From NCBI RefSeq assembly GCF_014201195.1, contig NZ_JACHDS010000001.1, positions 4,154,001-4,218,000 of the forward strand: a stretch of DNA of 64,000 bases, in the 5' to 3' direction. Source of the DNA: Nocardiopsis mwathae. Lineage in GTDB: Bacteria > Actinomycetota > Actinomycetes > Streptosporangiales > Streptosporangiaceae. The notes under the pieces were generated by a model. That model saw only the letters and a list, made by a program, of their open reading frames with translations. It searched no databases and was not told where the DNA came from. Below, one piece after another: positions 40,601 to 47,661 of this stretch; the first letter of the stretch is position 1; every line of letters begins with the position of its first letter. A program made the translations under genes and the position numbers.

Positions 40601-41071
40601 GAGCTGGTCGAGCTGGCGGCGCGGCACGGCATCCCGCTGCAGGACGGGTGGAACCGGGGCGAGATCGTGCTGGAGATCTACGAGCACCTGGTGGAGGAGA
40701 AGACCGAGCGGCCCACGTTCTACATGGACTTCCCCACCGAGGTGTCCCCGCTGACCCGCCAGCACCGGGACGACCCGCGGCTGGCCGAGAAGTGGGACCT
40801 GGTGGCGTTCGGCACCGAGCTGGGCACCGCCTACTCCGAGCTGATCGACCCGGTGGAGCAGCGCAAGCGGCTCACCGCCCAGTCGTTGGCCGCCGCGGCG
40901 GGCGACCCCGAGGCGATGGAGCTGGACGAGGACTTCCTGCGCGCGCTGGAGTACGCCATGCCGCCCACGGGCGGGCTGGGGATCGGCGTCGACCGGCTGA
41001 TCATGATGATCACCGGGCTGACGATCCGCGAGACCCTGCCGTTCCCGCTGGTCCGCCCGGGCGCGCGGTGA
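37643..41071 (+). CDS. lysX: Bifunctional lysylphosphatidylglycerol synthetase / lysine-tRNA ligase
   Basis: 1142 residues from TTG 37643, chosen because GGGGG lies 5-6 bases upstream. N-terminal part (about 30-270): seven or so transmembrane helices of an MprF-like flippase/synthase. Middle (about 280-590): cytosolic aminoacyl-PG synthase domain (DUF2156; [70 protein letters not shown]). C-terminal part (about 640-1142): class II LysRS with an OB-fold anticodon domain and motifs 1-3 ([61 protein letters not shown]). It charges tRNA-Lys and transfers lysine to phosphatidylglycerol, lowering membrane charge and protecting against cationic peptides, as in mycobacteria. Coupled to the next gene by GTGA overlap. 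Confidence 0.97.
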   Translation: [1142 protein letters not shown]

Positions 41072-41829
41072 GCACCGCTGTGGCGCCCGGCGGAGCGGCG
41101 GACCGCGCACCCGGCGGCGCGTCGGGCGGGCGGACCGCCGTCCGCGTCGCCCGTGCGGCGGCCGTCGCCGCCGCCGTGGCCTACAGCCTGTGGGTGGTGG
41201 AGTTCGCGCTGCCGACGGGCATCGACCCGGGCTTGAGCTTCGTCAGCGAACTGTCGGCGGCCGACGCCCCGTTCGGCGACGTGTTCCGCGGCGCCGACCG
41301 CGCGGCGGGGGTCCTGGCGGTGGTGTGCGGGGTGATCGGCCTGGCGGTGGGTGCCGGTCGGGACCGCGCCGAAGGCGGGAAGCGGGACCTGTGGACGCCG
41401 GTCCTCTGGCTCGCGCTAATCGTCTTCGGCGCCGCGACCTTCGCCGACAGCTTCCTGCCCATGGACTGCGCCGTGTCGGCGGACGCGGCGTGCGCGGCCG
41501 CCGAGCGCGCCGGGGAACTCTCGGCGGTCCACACGGCCCACGCCTACTCCAGCTCGATCGCGGGCACGGCCGGAATCGTGGGGGTGGCCGCACTCGCCTT
41601 GCGAGAGCGGCACGGCCGCGCCTGGGCGCTCGGCTGGGTGCTGCTCGCGGTCCAGGTGGCGGCCATGGTCGCCGTCCTGGCGCTGCTCGCGGTCGGCGAC
41701 GGCCAACCGGTCGACGGCTTCGGCATCGCCCAGCGCGTACAGATCGGCGCGGTGGCGGCATGGCTGCTGGCGGTCGGCCTACTGCCGGGCCCGTGGCGCC
41801 GCGCCCCGGGATCAGCCCGCAAGGCCTGA
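41068..41829 (+). CDS. DUF998 membrane protein
   Basis: 253 residues from GTG 41068, overlapping the lysX stop by four bases. About six transmembrane segments: first VARAAAVAAAVAYSLWVVEFALP, then AAGVLAVVCGVIGLAVGAG, PVLWLALIVFGAATFADSFLP, SSIAGTAGIVGVAALAL, WALGWVLLAVQVAAMVAVLALLAVG and the last AVAAWLLAVGLLPGP. DUF998 features are the ELSAADAPFG loop after TM1 and the polar DSFLPMDCA and HAYSSS segments. The function is unknown; co-translation with LysX suggests a role in membrane lipid modification or its trafficking. Confidence 0.8.
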   Translation: MSTAVAPGGAADRAPGGASGGRTAVRVARAAAVAAAVAYSLWVVEFALPTGIDPGLSFVSELSAADAPFGDVFRGADRAAGVLAVVCGVIGLAVGAGRDRAEGGKRDLWTPVLWLALIVFGAATFADSFLPMDCAVSADAACAAAERAGELSAVHTAHAYSSSIAGTAGIVGVAALALRERHGRAWALGWVLLAVQVAAMVAVLALLAVGDGQPVDGFGIAQRVQIGAVAAWLLAVGLLPGPWRRAPGSARKA

Positions 41830-41989
41830 ACCTCACAGCGAGGCGACCGCACCCGCCGCCGACCGGTGGCCGGGGAACCCTCCCCGGCCACCGCGAGAAA
41901 GCTGGTGACCAGGTCACCACCCGAGGTTTCCTCCGACACGCGACAGGACAGGCACACAGTGTCATCGCCCCCATACGGATCGGAGTACC

Positions 41990-42202
41990 GTGTCTCCTCG
42001 CGCCACCGCGGCCCTGATCGCCGCGGCCATCGCCGCCCTCGTGTTCTCGGCCGCTGCTCCGGCTAGCGCCCAGCAGTTCGTCCCCGCCCCCGAATGCCTC
42101 GCCGGCGGCGGAATAATCCTCCCCGACGTGGAAGGCAGCCCCACGGGCTTCGTCTGCCACCGCGGCGACTTCGACGGCTACTGGGTCACCTTCTTCGGCT
42201 GA
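41990..42202 (+). CDS. Small secreted protein (70 residues)
   Basis: GTG start at 41990, with CGGAG 5-9 bases upstream. Signal peptide (MSPRATAALIAAAIAALVFSAAAPASAQQ, cleavage likely after ASA, about 27), followed by a 43-residue mature peptide: FVPAPECLAGGGIILPDVEGSPTGFVCHRGDFDGYWVTFFG. Two Cys can form one disulfide. Similar small exported proteins of unknown function are common in actinomycetes. A strong hairpin terminator follows. Confidence 0.7.
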   Translation: MSPRATAALIAAAIAALVFSAAAPASAQQFVPAPECLAGGGIILPDVEGSPTGFVCHRGDFDGYWVTFFG

Positions 42203-42253
42203 CCACCACCGACCGAGCCCCGGAGCCCTGCTCCCACCTCCACATCGACGTAG

Positions 42254-42281
42254 GGGGCGGGCGGTGTGAGCCGCCCGCCCC
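42254..42281 (+). terminator. Hairpin terminator after the small secreted protein gene
   Basis: GGGGCGGGCGG (42254-42264) pairs with CCGCCCGCCCC (42271-42281), 11-bp stem, 6-base loop. A second small hairpin (CGGCC-GAA-GGCCG) follows at about 42291. Confidence 0.7.
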
Positions 42282-42303
42282 TGAAAAGAGCGGCCGAAGG
42301 CCG

Positions 42304-43176
42304 TCAACTGGTCTGAGCTAGCGCCATAAGCCCCAGAACACGGCGCCGCACAGCCGTCGGCCCGATGCTGAGCGAGGCGGCGATGGACTCGTAGCTCTCG
42401 CCGTCGCGGTGGCGAAGGAGAAGGTCGGCGTCGCTGATGCCGATGTCGCGCTTGGCGCGGCTGTTGTTCGGCCTGTCGGCGGGCCGCCGCGCCCGCAGCC
42501 GTGTCCGCTGGCGCACGGCGATGACGGTGACATTCTTCCTCCGCAGCTTGCGCCCCCGGACGTCGTTGCCCCACGGACGCGAGGGCACCTCGTGCTCGTG
42601 CCAGAGGGCGAAGAACGCCTTGCGGGCACGGGAGACCAGCGAGTAGAAGCTGCCCAGCGTGACACCGAGGGCGTCGGCGGCCTCGGCATAGTGACCATGG
42701 TCCGCGAGCGCCCGCAGGACACGGCGGTGCTGCTCGGGCAGAGCCGCCCAGATCTGGCCCAGCGCGCGGCGTTCCACGACAGCACCCTCAGGGCTGGGCA
42801 CGTGCCCGGCCGCTAACGCCCAGAACCGCTCGAAGCTCGGGGTACTGGTGGAGTCGTAGCCCCAGGTACGCCCCCGGAACGAGTTGTCCTTGCGGGCGTG
42901 CTCGGTGATGGCGCTCCACCCCGCGACCTTGAGGTCGTTGCGGGTGGGAGGTGCGTCCGCTGTGTAGAGCCGCTCCGCGACGGCCGACCACGCGGTCTCC
43001 ACCCGCGTGATCCAGTCCAGCCGCCCCGGCCACCGGATCGTGGCCGCGGCCAACCGCGCGATGTCATCGATATCCGCACGCGAGAAGCCATGGCGGAGAG
43101 GTTCGTGCTCGGCGTCGTTCAGCCTGGTAGACGCCGGATGAGTGGATGCCGATCCATCTCGACTACCGTGATTCAT
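42304..43176 (-). CDS. Sigma-like helix-turn-helix regulatory protein
   Basis: 290 residues from ATG 43176. The middle part resembles sigma-70 region 4: LGQIWAALPEQHRRVLRALADHGHYAEAADALGVTLGSFYSLVSRARKAFFALWHEHE, a helix-turn-helix. A basic stretch (LRRKNVTVIAVRQRTRLRARRPADRPNNSRAKRDIG) separates it from a second possible HTH at the C terminus (SDADLLLRHRDGESYESIAASLSIGPTAVRRRVLGLMA). Sigma region 2 is not obvious, so it may be a two-HTH DNA-binding protein of accessory islands. It is divergent from the XRE regulator across a 235-base region with a palindrome. Remnants of its 3' end recur at about 46.65 and 50.29 kb. Confidence 0.6.
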   Translation of the reverse strand: MNHGSRDGSASTHPASTRLNDAEHEPLRHGFSRADIDDIARLAAATIRWPGRLDWITRVETAWSAVAERLYTADAPPTRNDLKVAGWSAITEHARKDNSFRGRTWGYDSTSTPSFERFWALAAGHVPSPEGAVVERRALGQIWAALPEQHRRVLRALADHGHYAEAADALGVTLGSFYSLVSRARKAFFALWHEHEVPSRPWGNDVRGRKLRRKNVTVIAVRQRTRLRARRPADRPNNSRAKRDIGISDADLLLRHRDGESYESIAASLSIGPTAVRRRVLGLMALAQTS

Positions 43177-43299
43177 GTCAACAGTCCCGTCTGTTGGCCA
43201 CGCCCCGGGGTGCCCCAAGCACCGCCGGGGTCTTTGCGTTGAGCGGCCGCCTCGGTTATGCGGAGCGCCCAAGATCCATCATTAAGCCAACAAGCTAAA

Positions 43300-43316
43300 C
43301 TTGCAACGGTTGCAAG
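43300..43316. promoter_or_regulatory. Palindromic operator between divergent regulator genes
   Basis: CTTGCAACGGTTGCAAG is a perfect palindrome with 7-bp arms around CGG. It lies in the AT-richer control region shared by the sigma-like gene and the XRE gene and is a good candidate site for autoregulation by the XRE protein. Confidence 0.5.
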
Positions 43317-43411
43317 ATAAGTAGTCCGATTTATGCATCGACACGAAGAATCTCATCGGAGTGGCTATGATCGCTGCACTTGGTCCCACGTCCAGCAGCA
43401 AGGAAGACTTG

Positions 43412-44248
43412 ATGGCCAACGAGATCCCTGTCCGGCGGCGGCACCTGATCACCCGTCTCAAGCAGCTCCGTCTAAGCTCCGGGCTCACGCAAGACGACGT
43501 GTCAGGTGCCATGGGTTGGGACAGAGGGAAGATCCACCGCCTTGAGCAAGGCCGGTTCAAGCGGATCAATGCCGCTGACGTCGTAGCGCTCTGTGGGCTG
43601 TACAAGGCCAGCGATGAAGAGAAGGATGCCCTGGCCGAGATCGCGAAGCAGTCCCGGAAGTCCTCATGGTGGTACCGCTACAGCGACGTATTCGCCGGAC
43701 CGTTCATCGGCCTTGAAGCCGAGGCGCTCACCATCGAGGGGTTCAACAACTCGCTGGTCCCCGGCCTGTTCCAGGTCCCTGAGTACATCCAGGCCCTCAT
43801 CGAGCCAGCGCTTGACGTCACAGTGCCCAGGGATGAGGTGCAGACCCGAATCGATGTCCGTCTGCAGCGGCAGCGGTCTGTCCTGGACAGAAAGAACCCG
43901 CCCCACATCTGGCTGATCCTGGATGAAAGTGTCCTGCGCCGACAGGTCGGCGGGGTCGAGGTCATGCGAACTCAAGTACGTCACCTGCGAGAGATGACTG
44001 AACGGCCGACCATCGACATTCAAGTACTGCCGTTCTCAGCAGGCGCCCACGCGGCCAGCGGGTTCCAGTTCACAACGCTGGGCTTCGAGGGCTCAGATCG
44101 GGTCGTCTACATCGAGACGGATCGGGATGGCCTCTACCTAGAAGAACCCGAACAAATCCGGCGATATACGCTGGTGTTCGACCGACTCCAGGCGACAGCG
44201 ATGAGCGTCGAGGATTCAGCCAGGTTCATGGATGCGGTCGTCTCCTGA
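43412..44248 (+). CDS. XRE-family transcriptional regulator with DUF5753
   Basis: 278 residues from ATG 43412 with AAGGAAG 5-11 bases before it. N-terminal XRE HTH (about 10-65: RHLITRLKQLRLSSGLTQDDVSGAMGWDRGKIHRLEQG), then the DUF5753 ligand-like domain (about 95-270: EGFNNSLVPGLFQVPEYIQALIEPAL, RQRSVLDRKNPPHIWLILDESVLRRQVGG and IDIQVLPFSAGAHAASGFQFTTLGF). These regulators typically pair with a small DUF397 protein, as here, 24 bases downstream. In streptomycetes such pairs (BldB/WhiJ-like) modulate development and antibiotic production and are thought to act as a toxin/antitoxin-like switch. Confidence 0.92.
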   Translation: MANEIPVRRRHLITRLKQLRLSSGLTQDDVSGAMGWDRGKIHRLEQGRFKRINAADVVALCGLYKASDEEKDALAEIAKQSRKSSWWYRYSDVFAGPFIGLEAEALTIEGFNNSLVPGLFQVPEYIQALIEPALDVTVPRDEVQTRIDVRLQRQRSVLDRKNPPHIWLILDESVLRRQVGGVEVMRTQVRHLREMTERPTIDIQVLPFSAGAHAASGFQFTTLGFEGSDRVVYIETDRDGLYLEEPEQIRRYTLVFDRLQATAMSVEDSARFMDAVVS

Positions 44249-44272
44249 GTACCCAACCCGAATAGAGGAACC

Positions 44273-44518
44273 ATGTGCCTCACGGATGGGCCATGGCGCA
44301 AGAGCTCGTATAGCGGCAGAAACTCCAACTGTGTCGAGGTTGCCCGCTTCCGCAAGAGCAGCTACAGCGCGGCCAGCAGCAACGACTGCGTCGAAGTAGC
44401 CGAGCTCCCCCAAGGCGCCGCCATGCGCGACTCCAAGCACCCCGCCCTCGGGCACATCACCTTCCCCGCGGTCGAGTGGAACGCCTTCCTTGCCGACGTC
44501 AAGGCTGACAAGATCTAG
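44273..44518 (+). CDS. DUF397 protein with duplicated N-terminal half
   Basis: 81 residues, ATG 44273 with GAGGA just upstream. The DUF397 signature W-R-K-S-S-Y-S ... NCVEVA occurs first as WRKSSYSGRNSNCVEVA and again as FRKSSYSAASSNDCVEVAELP, then AAMRDSKHPALGHITFPAVEWNAFL completes one domain. So an incomplete first copy is fused to a full second copy, probably by unequal recombination. DUF397 proteins are the small partners of XRE-DUF5753 regulators; the regulator lies directly upstream. Its 3' end is repeated, broken, at 46.7 and 50.4 kb. Confidence 0.88.
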   Translation: MCLTDGPWRKSSYSGRNSNCVEVARFRKSSYSAASSNDCVEVAELPQGAAMRDSKHPALGHITFPAVEWNAFLADVKADKI

Positions 44519-44673
44519 ACGCAGCTGACGCTCACTCGACGATGTCGTCCCTGGATTCCCCCCTGCTGGGAAGGATAAGACGAGGCCCGTGCCCGCAGGT
44601 TTCGAGGCCAGGTCAGCTGAGAGCGGGGGTGCGCATCAAGACGCCATGGCCACCCCCGCTCGTTCACAGTCGC

Positions 44674-45348
44674 CTACTTGGCGAGGTAGCGCAAGAGCAC
44701 GACATCACCGATCTGTCGTACCTCTGCCAACTCCATACGCCGGTCAGAGGTATGCGGGAAGCTGCCGGGGTGAACGAAGCGAGGTGCATCGGCTTCACCG
44801 ACGAAGAACGGCGCGATCACGAGATGGATCTCGTCAGCCACGCCCTCAGTGAGAAAGCGCGTGTGAATACGTCCGCCGCCTTCGACCATGAGCCGCCCGA
44901 CGCCGCGTTCAACCACGTCAGACAGCAGTGGTTTCAGGTTGACGCGTTCTCCCACGTCGATCACTGTGGCGCTCCCGTCGAGCCGCTTACGCGTATCTTC
45001 GGCGACGGCAGCAGCCGCGTATACCAACTTGGGGGTATCGCCGGTGGTGAAGAAGCGCGACCGCGCGTTGAGATCTCCACTCTCCGTCAGCGTGACCTTT
45101 ACCGGATGGGGCGACTTTCCCTCGTTGACACGGCTGTCCCGGCGCTGCTCCGAGCGGACCAAGAGACGCGGGTCATCCCTGCGAATCGTGTTGGCGCCGA
45201 CCAGGATGGCGTCATTCTCCGCCCGGACAGCATCGACACGGTCGAAATCTTCGTCGTTGGACAGGAGAAGACGCTGGTCGCTGAGATCGTCGATGTGTCC
45301 ATCGACGGACATGGCACAGCTCAGCGTGACGTATGGGCGGTCACTCAT
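44674..45348 (-). CDS. RibD-like reductase (dihydrofolate reductase superfamily)
   Basis: 224 residues. RibD C-terminal/DHFR-like blocks: RPYVTLSCAMSVDGHIDD at the start, DAVRAENDAILVGANTIRRDDPRLLVRS, GVGRLMVEGGGRIHTRFLTEGVADEIHLVIAPFFVGEADAPRF. This is the fold of 5-amino-6-(5-phosphoribosylamino)uracil reductase (NADPH-dependent step of riboflavin synthesis) but the deaminase half and other rib genes are absent, so an alternative reductase role is likely. Its ATG overlaps the stop of the truncated gene upstream (ATGA), indicating that they were an operon. Confidence 0.85.
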   Translation of the reverse strand: MSDRPYVTLSCAMSVDGHIDDLSDQRLLLSNDEDFDRVDAVRAENDAILVGANTIRRDDPRLLVRSEQRRDSRVNEGKSPHPVKVTLTESGDLNARSRFFTTGDTPKLVYAAAAVAEDTRKRLDGSATVIDVGERVNLKPLLSDVVERGVGRLMVEGGGRIHTRFLTEGVADEIHLVIAPFFVGEADAPRFVHPGSFPHTSDRRMELAEVRQIGDVVLLRYLAK

Positions 45349-45662
45349 GTGATCCTTCCTGCGAGGTCGTGGTCAGACGCCGGACCAGTGGGGCAAAACC
45401 TGCGGGAGTCGCCTCCTCCAGTGCCATGAGGTCCTGATCGGTCATCCAGGATCATCCAGGCCCGTGATCCCACGTCACGCGACATCACCCGGTATGCACT
45501 GAGTGCCGCTCCCCCGCTCGTGAGTAGTGGTAGGACCTTCTTTTCCATCGAAAATGCTAGATCAACTTCGTTCTGGGTACCGTCGCCACCTCCGATAATC
45601 ACTAGACCGTCGATGCCGCCGCGACGGTTAAGGGTGTGGTGGTACATCGAAATTGCTTTCAC
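45345..45662 (-). pseudogene. Truncated nucleotide-binding (SLOG/TIR-like) gene
   Basis: The open frame starts inside the M23 peptidase stop (GTGA at 45659-45662). The recognisable part is IDGLVIIGGGDGTQNEVDLAFSMEKKVLPLLTSGGAALSAYRVM, the C-terminal half of Rossmann-like SLOG/LOG/TIR-like domains, where GGGxGTxxE and the GGAA segment bind a nucleotide. The N-terminal half that should precede it is absent: the M23 repeat unit begins exactly there. The tail beyond about residue 70 has little similarity to the family. It remains translationally coupled to the RibD-like gene. I read this as a gene cut by arrival of the M23 segment; a short functional product cannot be excluded. Confidence 0.5.
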
Positions 45663-46480
45663 GGGAGTTGCGTGGTGTGCGGGGTGAATCGGGTGGTGTC
45701 CTCGGGTACTCCGATATGGGTGGCCCCGGAGTCGTCCCGGTAGCTCCAGCTAAAGGGGATGCCTCGGGCGGTAGCCGAATCTGGACCATCCATCAGCTGG
45801 AAGTGCAGGTGCGGTTCGGTGGAGTTCCCGGAGTTCCCGCACTCGGCGAGCTGCTGACCTGCCTGTACCCGGTCGCCCTGCGCGACCCGCACTGAGCCCC
45901 GGCGCAGGTGCGCGAAGCCCGCCACCACGCCGTCGCCTATCTCCAGCAGCACGTAGTTGCCCCAAAGGTGGCAGGGCCAGCCCAGCCCCCGGACAAAGCT
46001 CTCCAGATAGAAAAAGGCGTGAGCGGGCAGCGACGTCCGGGAGAGGTGATCTCGCATCCGGCTCGCGGTGGCCACCACCACGCCGTCGGCGGGGGCCAGC
46101 ACCGGCTGGCCGAACGACGGGTAGTGCTCCGGGCGGTGCGCGAGGGGCCACACCCTCGTGAACGGCGGAGCCTCCGGGCCTTCGGTCGGCAGGTGGATCA
46201 GGTCGATCGCATAGGTCTGGGCATGGCTGTGGGTGTGGCTGGGCACCCTGGTGGCCGGGCCGTTGAGGGCGACCCAGCGCCCCTTCACCGGCATACGCAC
46301 CGTTACAGGCGCTCGCCCACTCGTCGGCCGTTGCCACCGGGTCAGTGACCAGCGCATCATCCCCCCGACGATCAACAACAGGACACCGGTGATCCACAGC
46401 GGGCTCACCCCACCGCTGTTGACCAGGATGCACAGCGCGCCGGCTCCGAAGAACAGGCCGTGCCTCTTCCAGAGAATCAC
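45659..46480 (-). CDS. Membrane-anchored M23 family metallopeptidase, copy 1
   Basis: 273 residues from GTG 46480, chosen for GGGAGG 8 bases upstream. Two transmembrane helices at the N terminus (WKRHGLFFGAGALCILVNSGGV and LWITGVLLLIVGGMM) anchor an extracellular domain. M23 zinc-peptidase blocks: PATRVPSHTHSHAQTYAIDLIHL (zinc His and Asp), FGQPVLAPADGVVV, GNYVLLEIGDGVVAGFAHLRRGS and NSTEPHLHFQLMDGP with the HLH zinc/catalytic motif. Such enzymes cleave glycyl or stem-peptide bonds of peptidoglycan, or act as degenerate activators. Almost identical to the copy at 49.3 kb. Confidence 0.93.
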   Translation of the reverse strand: MILWKRHGLFFGAGALCILVNSGGVSPLWITGVLLLIVGGMMRWSLTRWQRPTSGRAPVTVRMPVKGRWVALNGPATRVPSHTHSHAQTYAIDLIHLPTEGPEAPPFTRVWPLAHRPEHYPSFGQPVLAPADGVVVATASRMRDHLSRTSLPAHAFFYLESFVRGLGWPCHLWGNYVLLEIGDGVVAGFAHLRRGSVRVAQGDRVQAGQQLAECGNSGNSTEPHLHFQLMDGPDSATARGIPFSWSYRDDSGATHIGVPEDTTRFTPHTTQLP

Positions 46481-46684
46481 GCGTCTTGCCTCCCGGGTGA
46501 CAGATCCGGCGCGGTACGGAAGCCGTAGTGCCGACGGAGAACCGACACGTCTGCCAGGTATCCGCACATGCCGTGCACCGACGGCTCCGGCGATGCAGCC
46601 ACCGCGCACCCGGACCATCATCGCCGACGAACGGAACCGCCCGGCAGAAGCCCCAGAACCTGACGCCGCACGGCGGTCGGCCGG

Positions 46685-46780
46685 ATGCCGATCGGCAAGC
46701 CCCCTGACCTCGGGCACATCGCCTTCCCCGCAGTCGAGTGGAACGCCTTCCTTGCCGAGGTCAAGGCTGACAAGAGCTAG
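46685..46780 (+). pseudogene. DUF397 3' fragment (copy B)
   Basis: Plus-strand sequence coding PDLGHIAFPAVEWNAFLAEVKADKS followed by TAG, matching the end of the intact DUF397 gene (PALGHITFPAVEWNAFLADVKADKI). The 5' two thirds are missing and the fragment joins a piece resembling the 3' end of the sigma-like gene. Confidence 0.75.
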
Positions 46781-46806
46781 ACATCACTGATGCCCACTCG
46801 ACGGCA

Positions 46807-47661
46807 TCAGTCCCTGGGAGACCGTTCGCCCTGGAGGTCTCGGCGGATGCGATCGATGATCCGCAGTGCGGCGAGACCACGGGCGGCTCCGTGGGAGAGC
46901 TCGGTGAATACCCTTCGGTACGGGGCGATCGCGTCGTCATCGGTGAGGCTGAGCTCCGCGCCGATCGTCTCCACAAGGACCCTGGTGTCATCGAAGATCC
47001 AGAAACCGTGAGATGGACGCACTTCCAGCCGCCGTCCCAGGGGGATCACACCGATATCCCGTGGACGTTGCCGAAGGATTCCGCTGAGGTGGTCAAGCTG
47101 CTCGACCATGACCGGCACTGGGCACAGCCGCATCCGCAAGGCGGGTTCCCACATGACGATGTCGAAGGAGCGGCGGCGATCGTCGAGGACTCGCTGCCGC
47201 TCCATCCTGGTTCGGACCCCGTCTTCCAGATCGTCCGGGGCGTGGTGGAGGTCGACGCCGGGCCGCATGATGTGCCGGGCGTAGGCCGGAGTCTGGAGCA
47301 GACCGGGGACGCACATCGACTCGAAGATGCGAAAACGGCGGGCATCCGCTTCAAGGCCGGCGAAGGCCCGCTGTGCGGCACGCGTCCCGCCCGCCAGTTG
47401 GCGCCGCCAGCTCGCGTAGTGGGTCTCCAGGGAACGGCGCTGAGCGAGCAGGCCGTTGGCGGCCGTCGGTTGGCCGCAGGCCGCGGCCCACGATCTCAGA
47501 TCCTCGGCACTGGCGGTCTGCTTGCCGTGCTCCAGCTTCGACACCTTCGACGGGTGCCAGCCCAGCCGTTCAGCGAGAGCACGCCCAGAAAGCCCGGCGT
47601 CGCCACGCAGCTCACGAAGGTGAGCGCCCAACGACGCACGGGCGGTCTGGTAGTCGGTCAT
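46807..47661 (-). CDS. XRE-family regulator with DUF5753 domain
   Basis: 284 residues from ATG 47661 (ACAAGG 8 bases upstream), overlapping the end of the DUF6879 gene by four bases. XRE HTH at about 10-62 (LGAHLRELRGDAGLSGRALAERLGWHPSKVSKLEHGKQT). DUF5753 at about 100-270: FRIFESMCVPGLLQTPAYARHIM, MERQRVLDDRRRSFDIVMWEPALRMRL and IGVIPLGRRLEVRPSHGFWIFDDTRVLVETIG. Third gene of a three-gene operon with the small protein and the DUF6879 gene, a widespread actinomycete arrangement of unknown role. Confidence 0.92.
   Translation of the reverse strand: MTDYQTARASLGAHLRELRGDAGLSGRALAERLGWHPSKVSKLEHGKQTASAEDLRSWAAACGQPTAANGLLAQRRSLETHYASWRRQLAGGTRAAQRAFAGLEADARRFRIFESMCVPGLLQTPAYARHIMRPGVDLHHAPDDLEDGVRTRMERQRVLDDRRRSFDIVMWEPALRMRLCPVPVMVEQLDHLSGILRQRPRDIGVIPLGRRLEVRPSHGFWIFDDTRVLVETIGAELSLTDDDAIAPYRRVFTELSHGAARGLAALRIIDRIRRDLQGERSPRD

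Larger units (their letters stand above)
45658..46795. repeat. Segmental duplication, copy 1 (M23 gene plus upstream mosaic)
   Basis: About 1.14 kb nearly identical to 49294-50433, in direct orientation. The unit begins at TTCACGGGAGTTGCGTGG, covers the whole M23 gene, its upstream region, a short piece matching the 3' end of the sigma-like gene (CCCCAGAACCTGACGCCGCAC) and a broken DUF397 end. Differences are scattered point changes. Confidence 0.9.

Noticed and set aside
37610-41110. Very long minus-strand open frame opposite lysX
   Set aside because: It is an antisense shadow produced by high GC at third positions. Composition is His/Gln/Arg-rich and no family motif appears, while lysX on the plus strand has complete domains.
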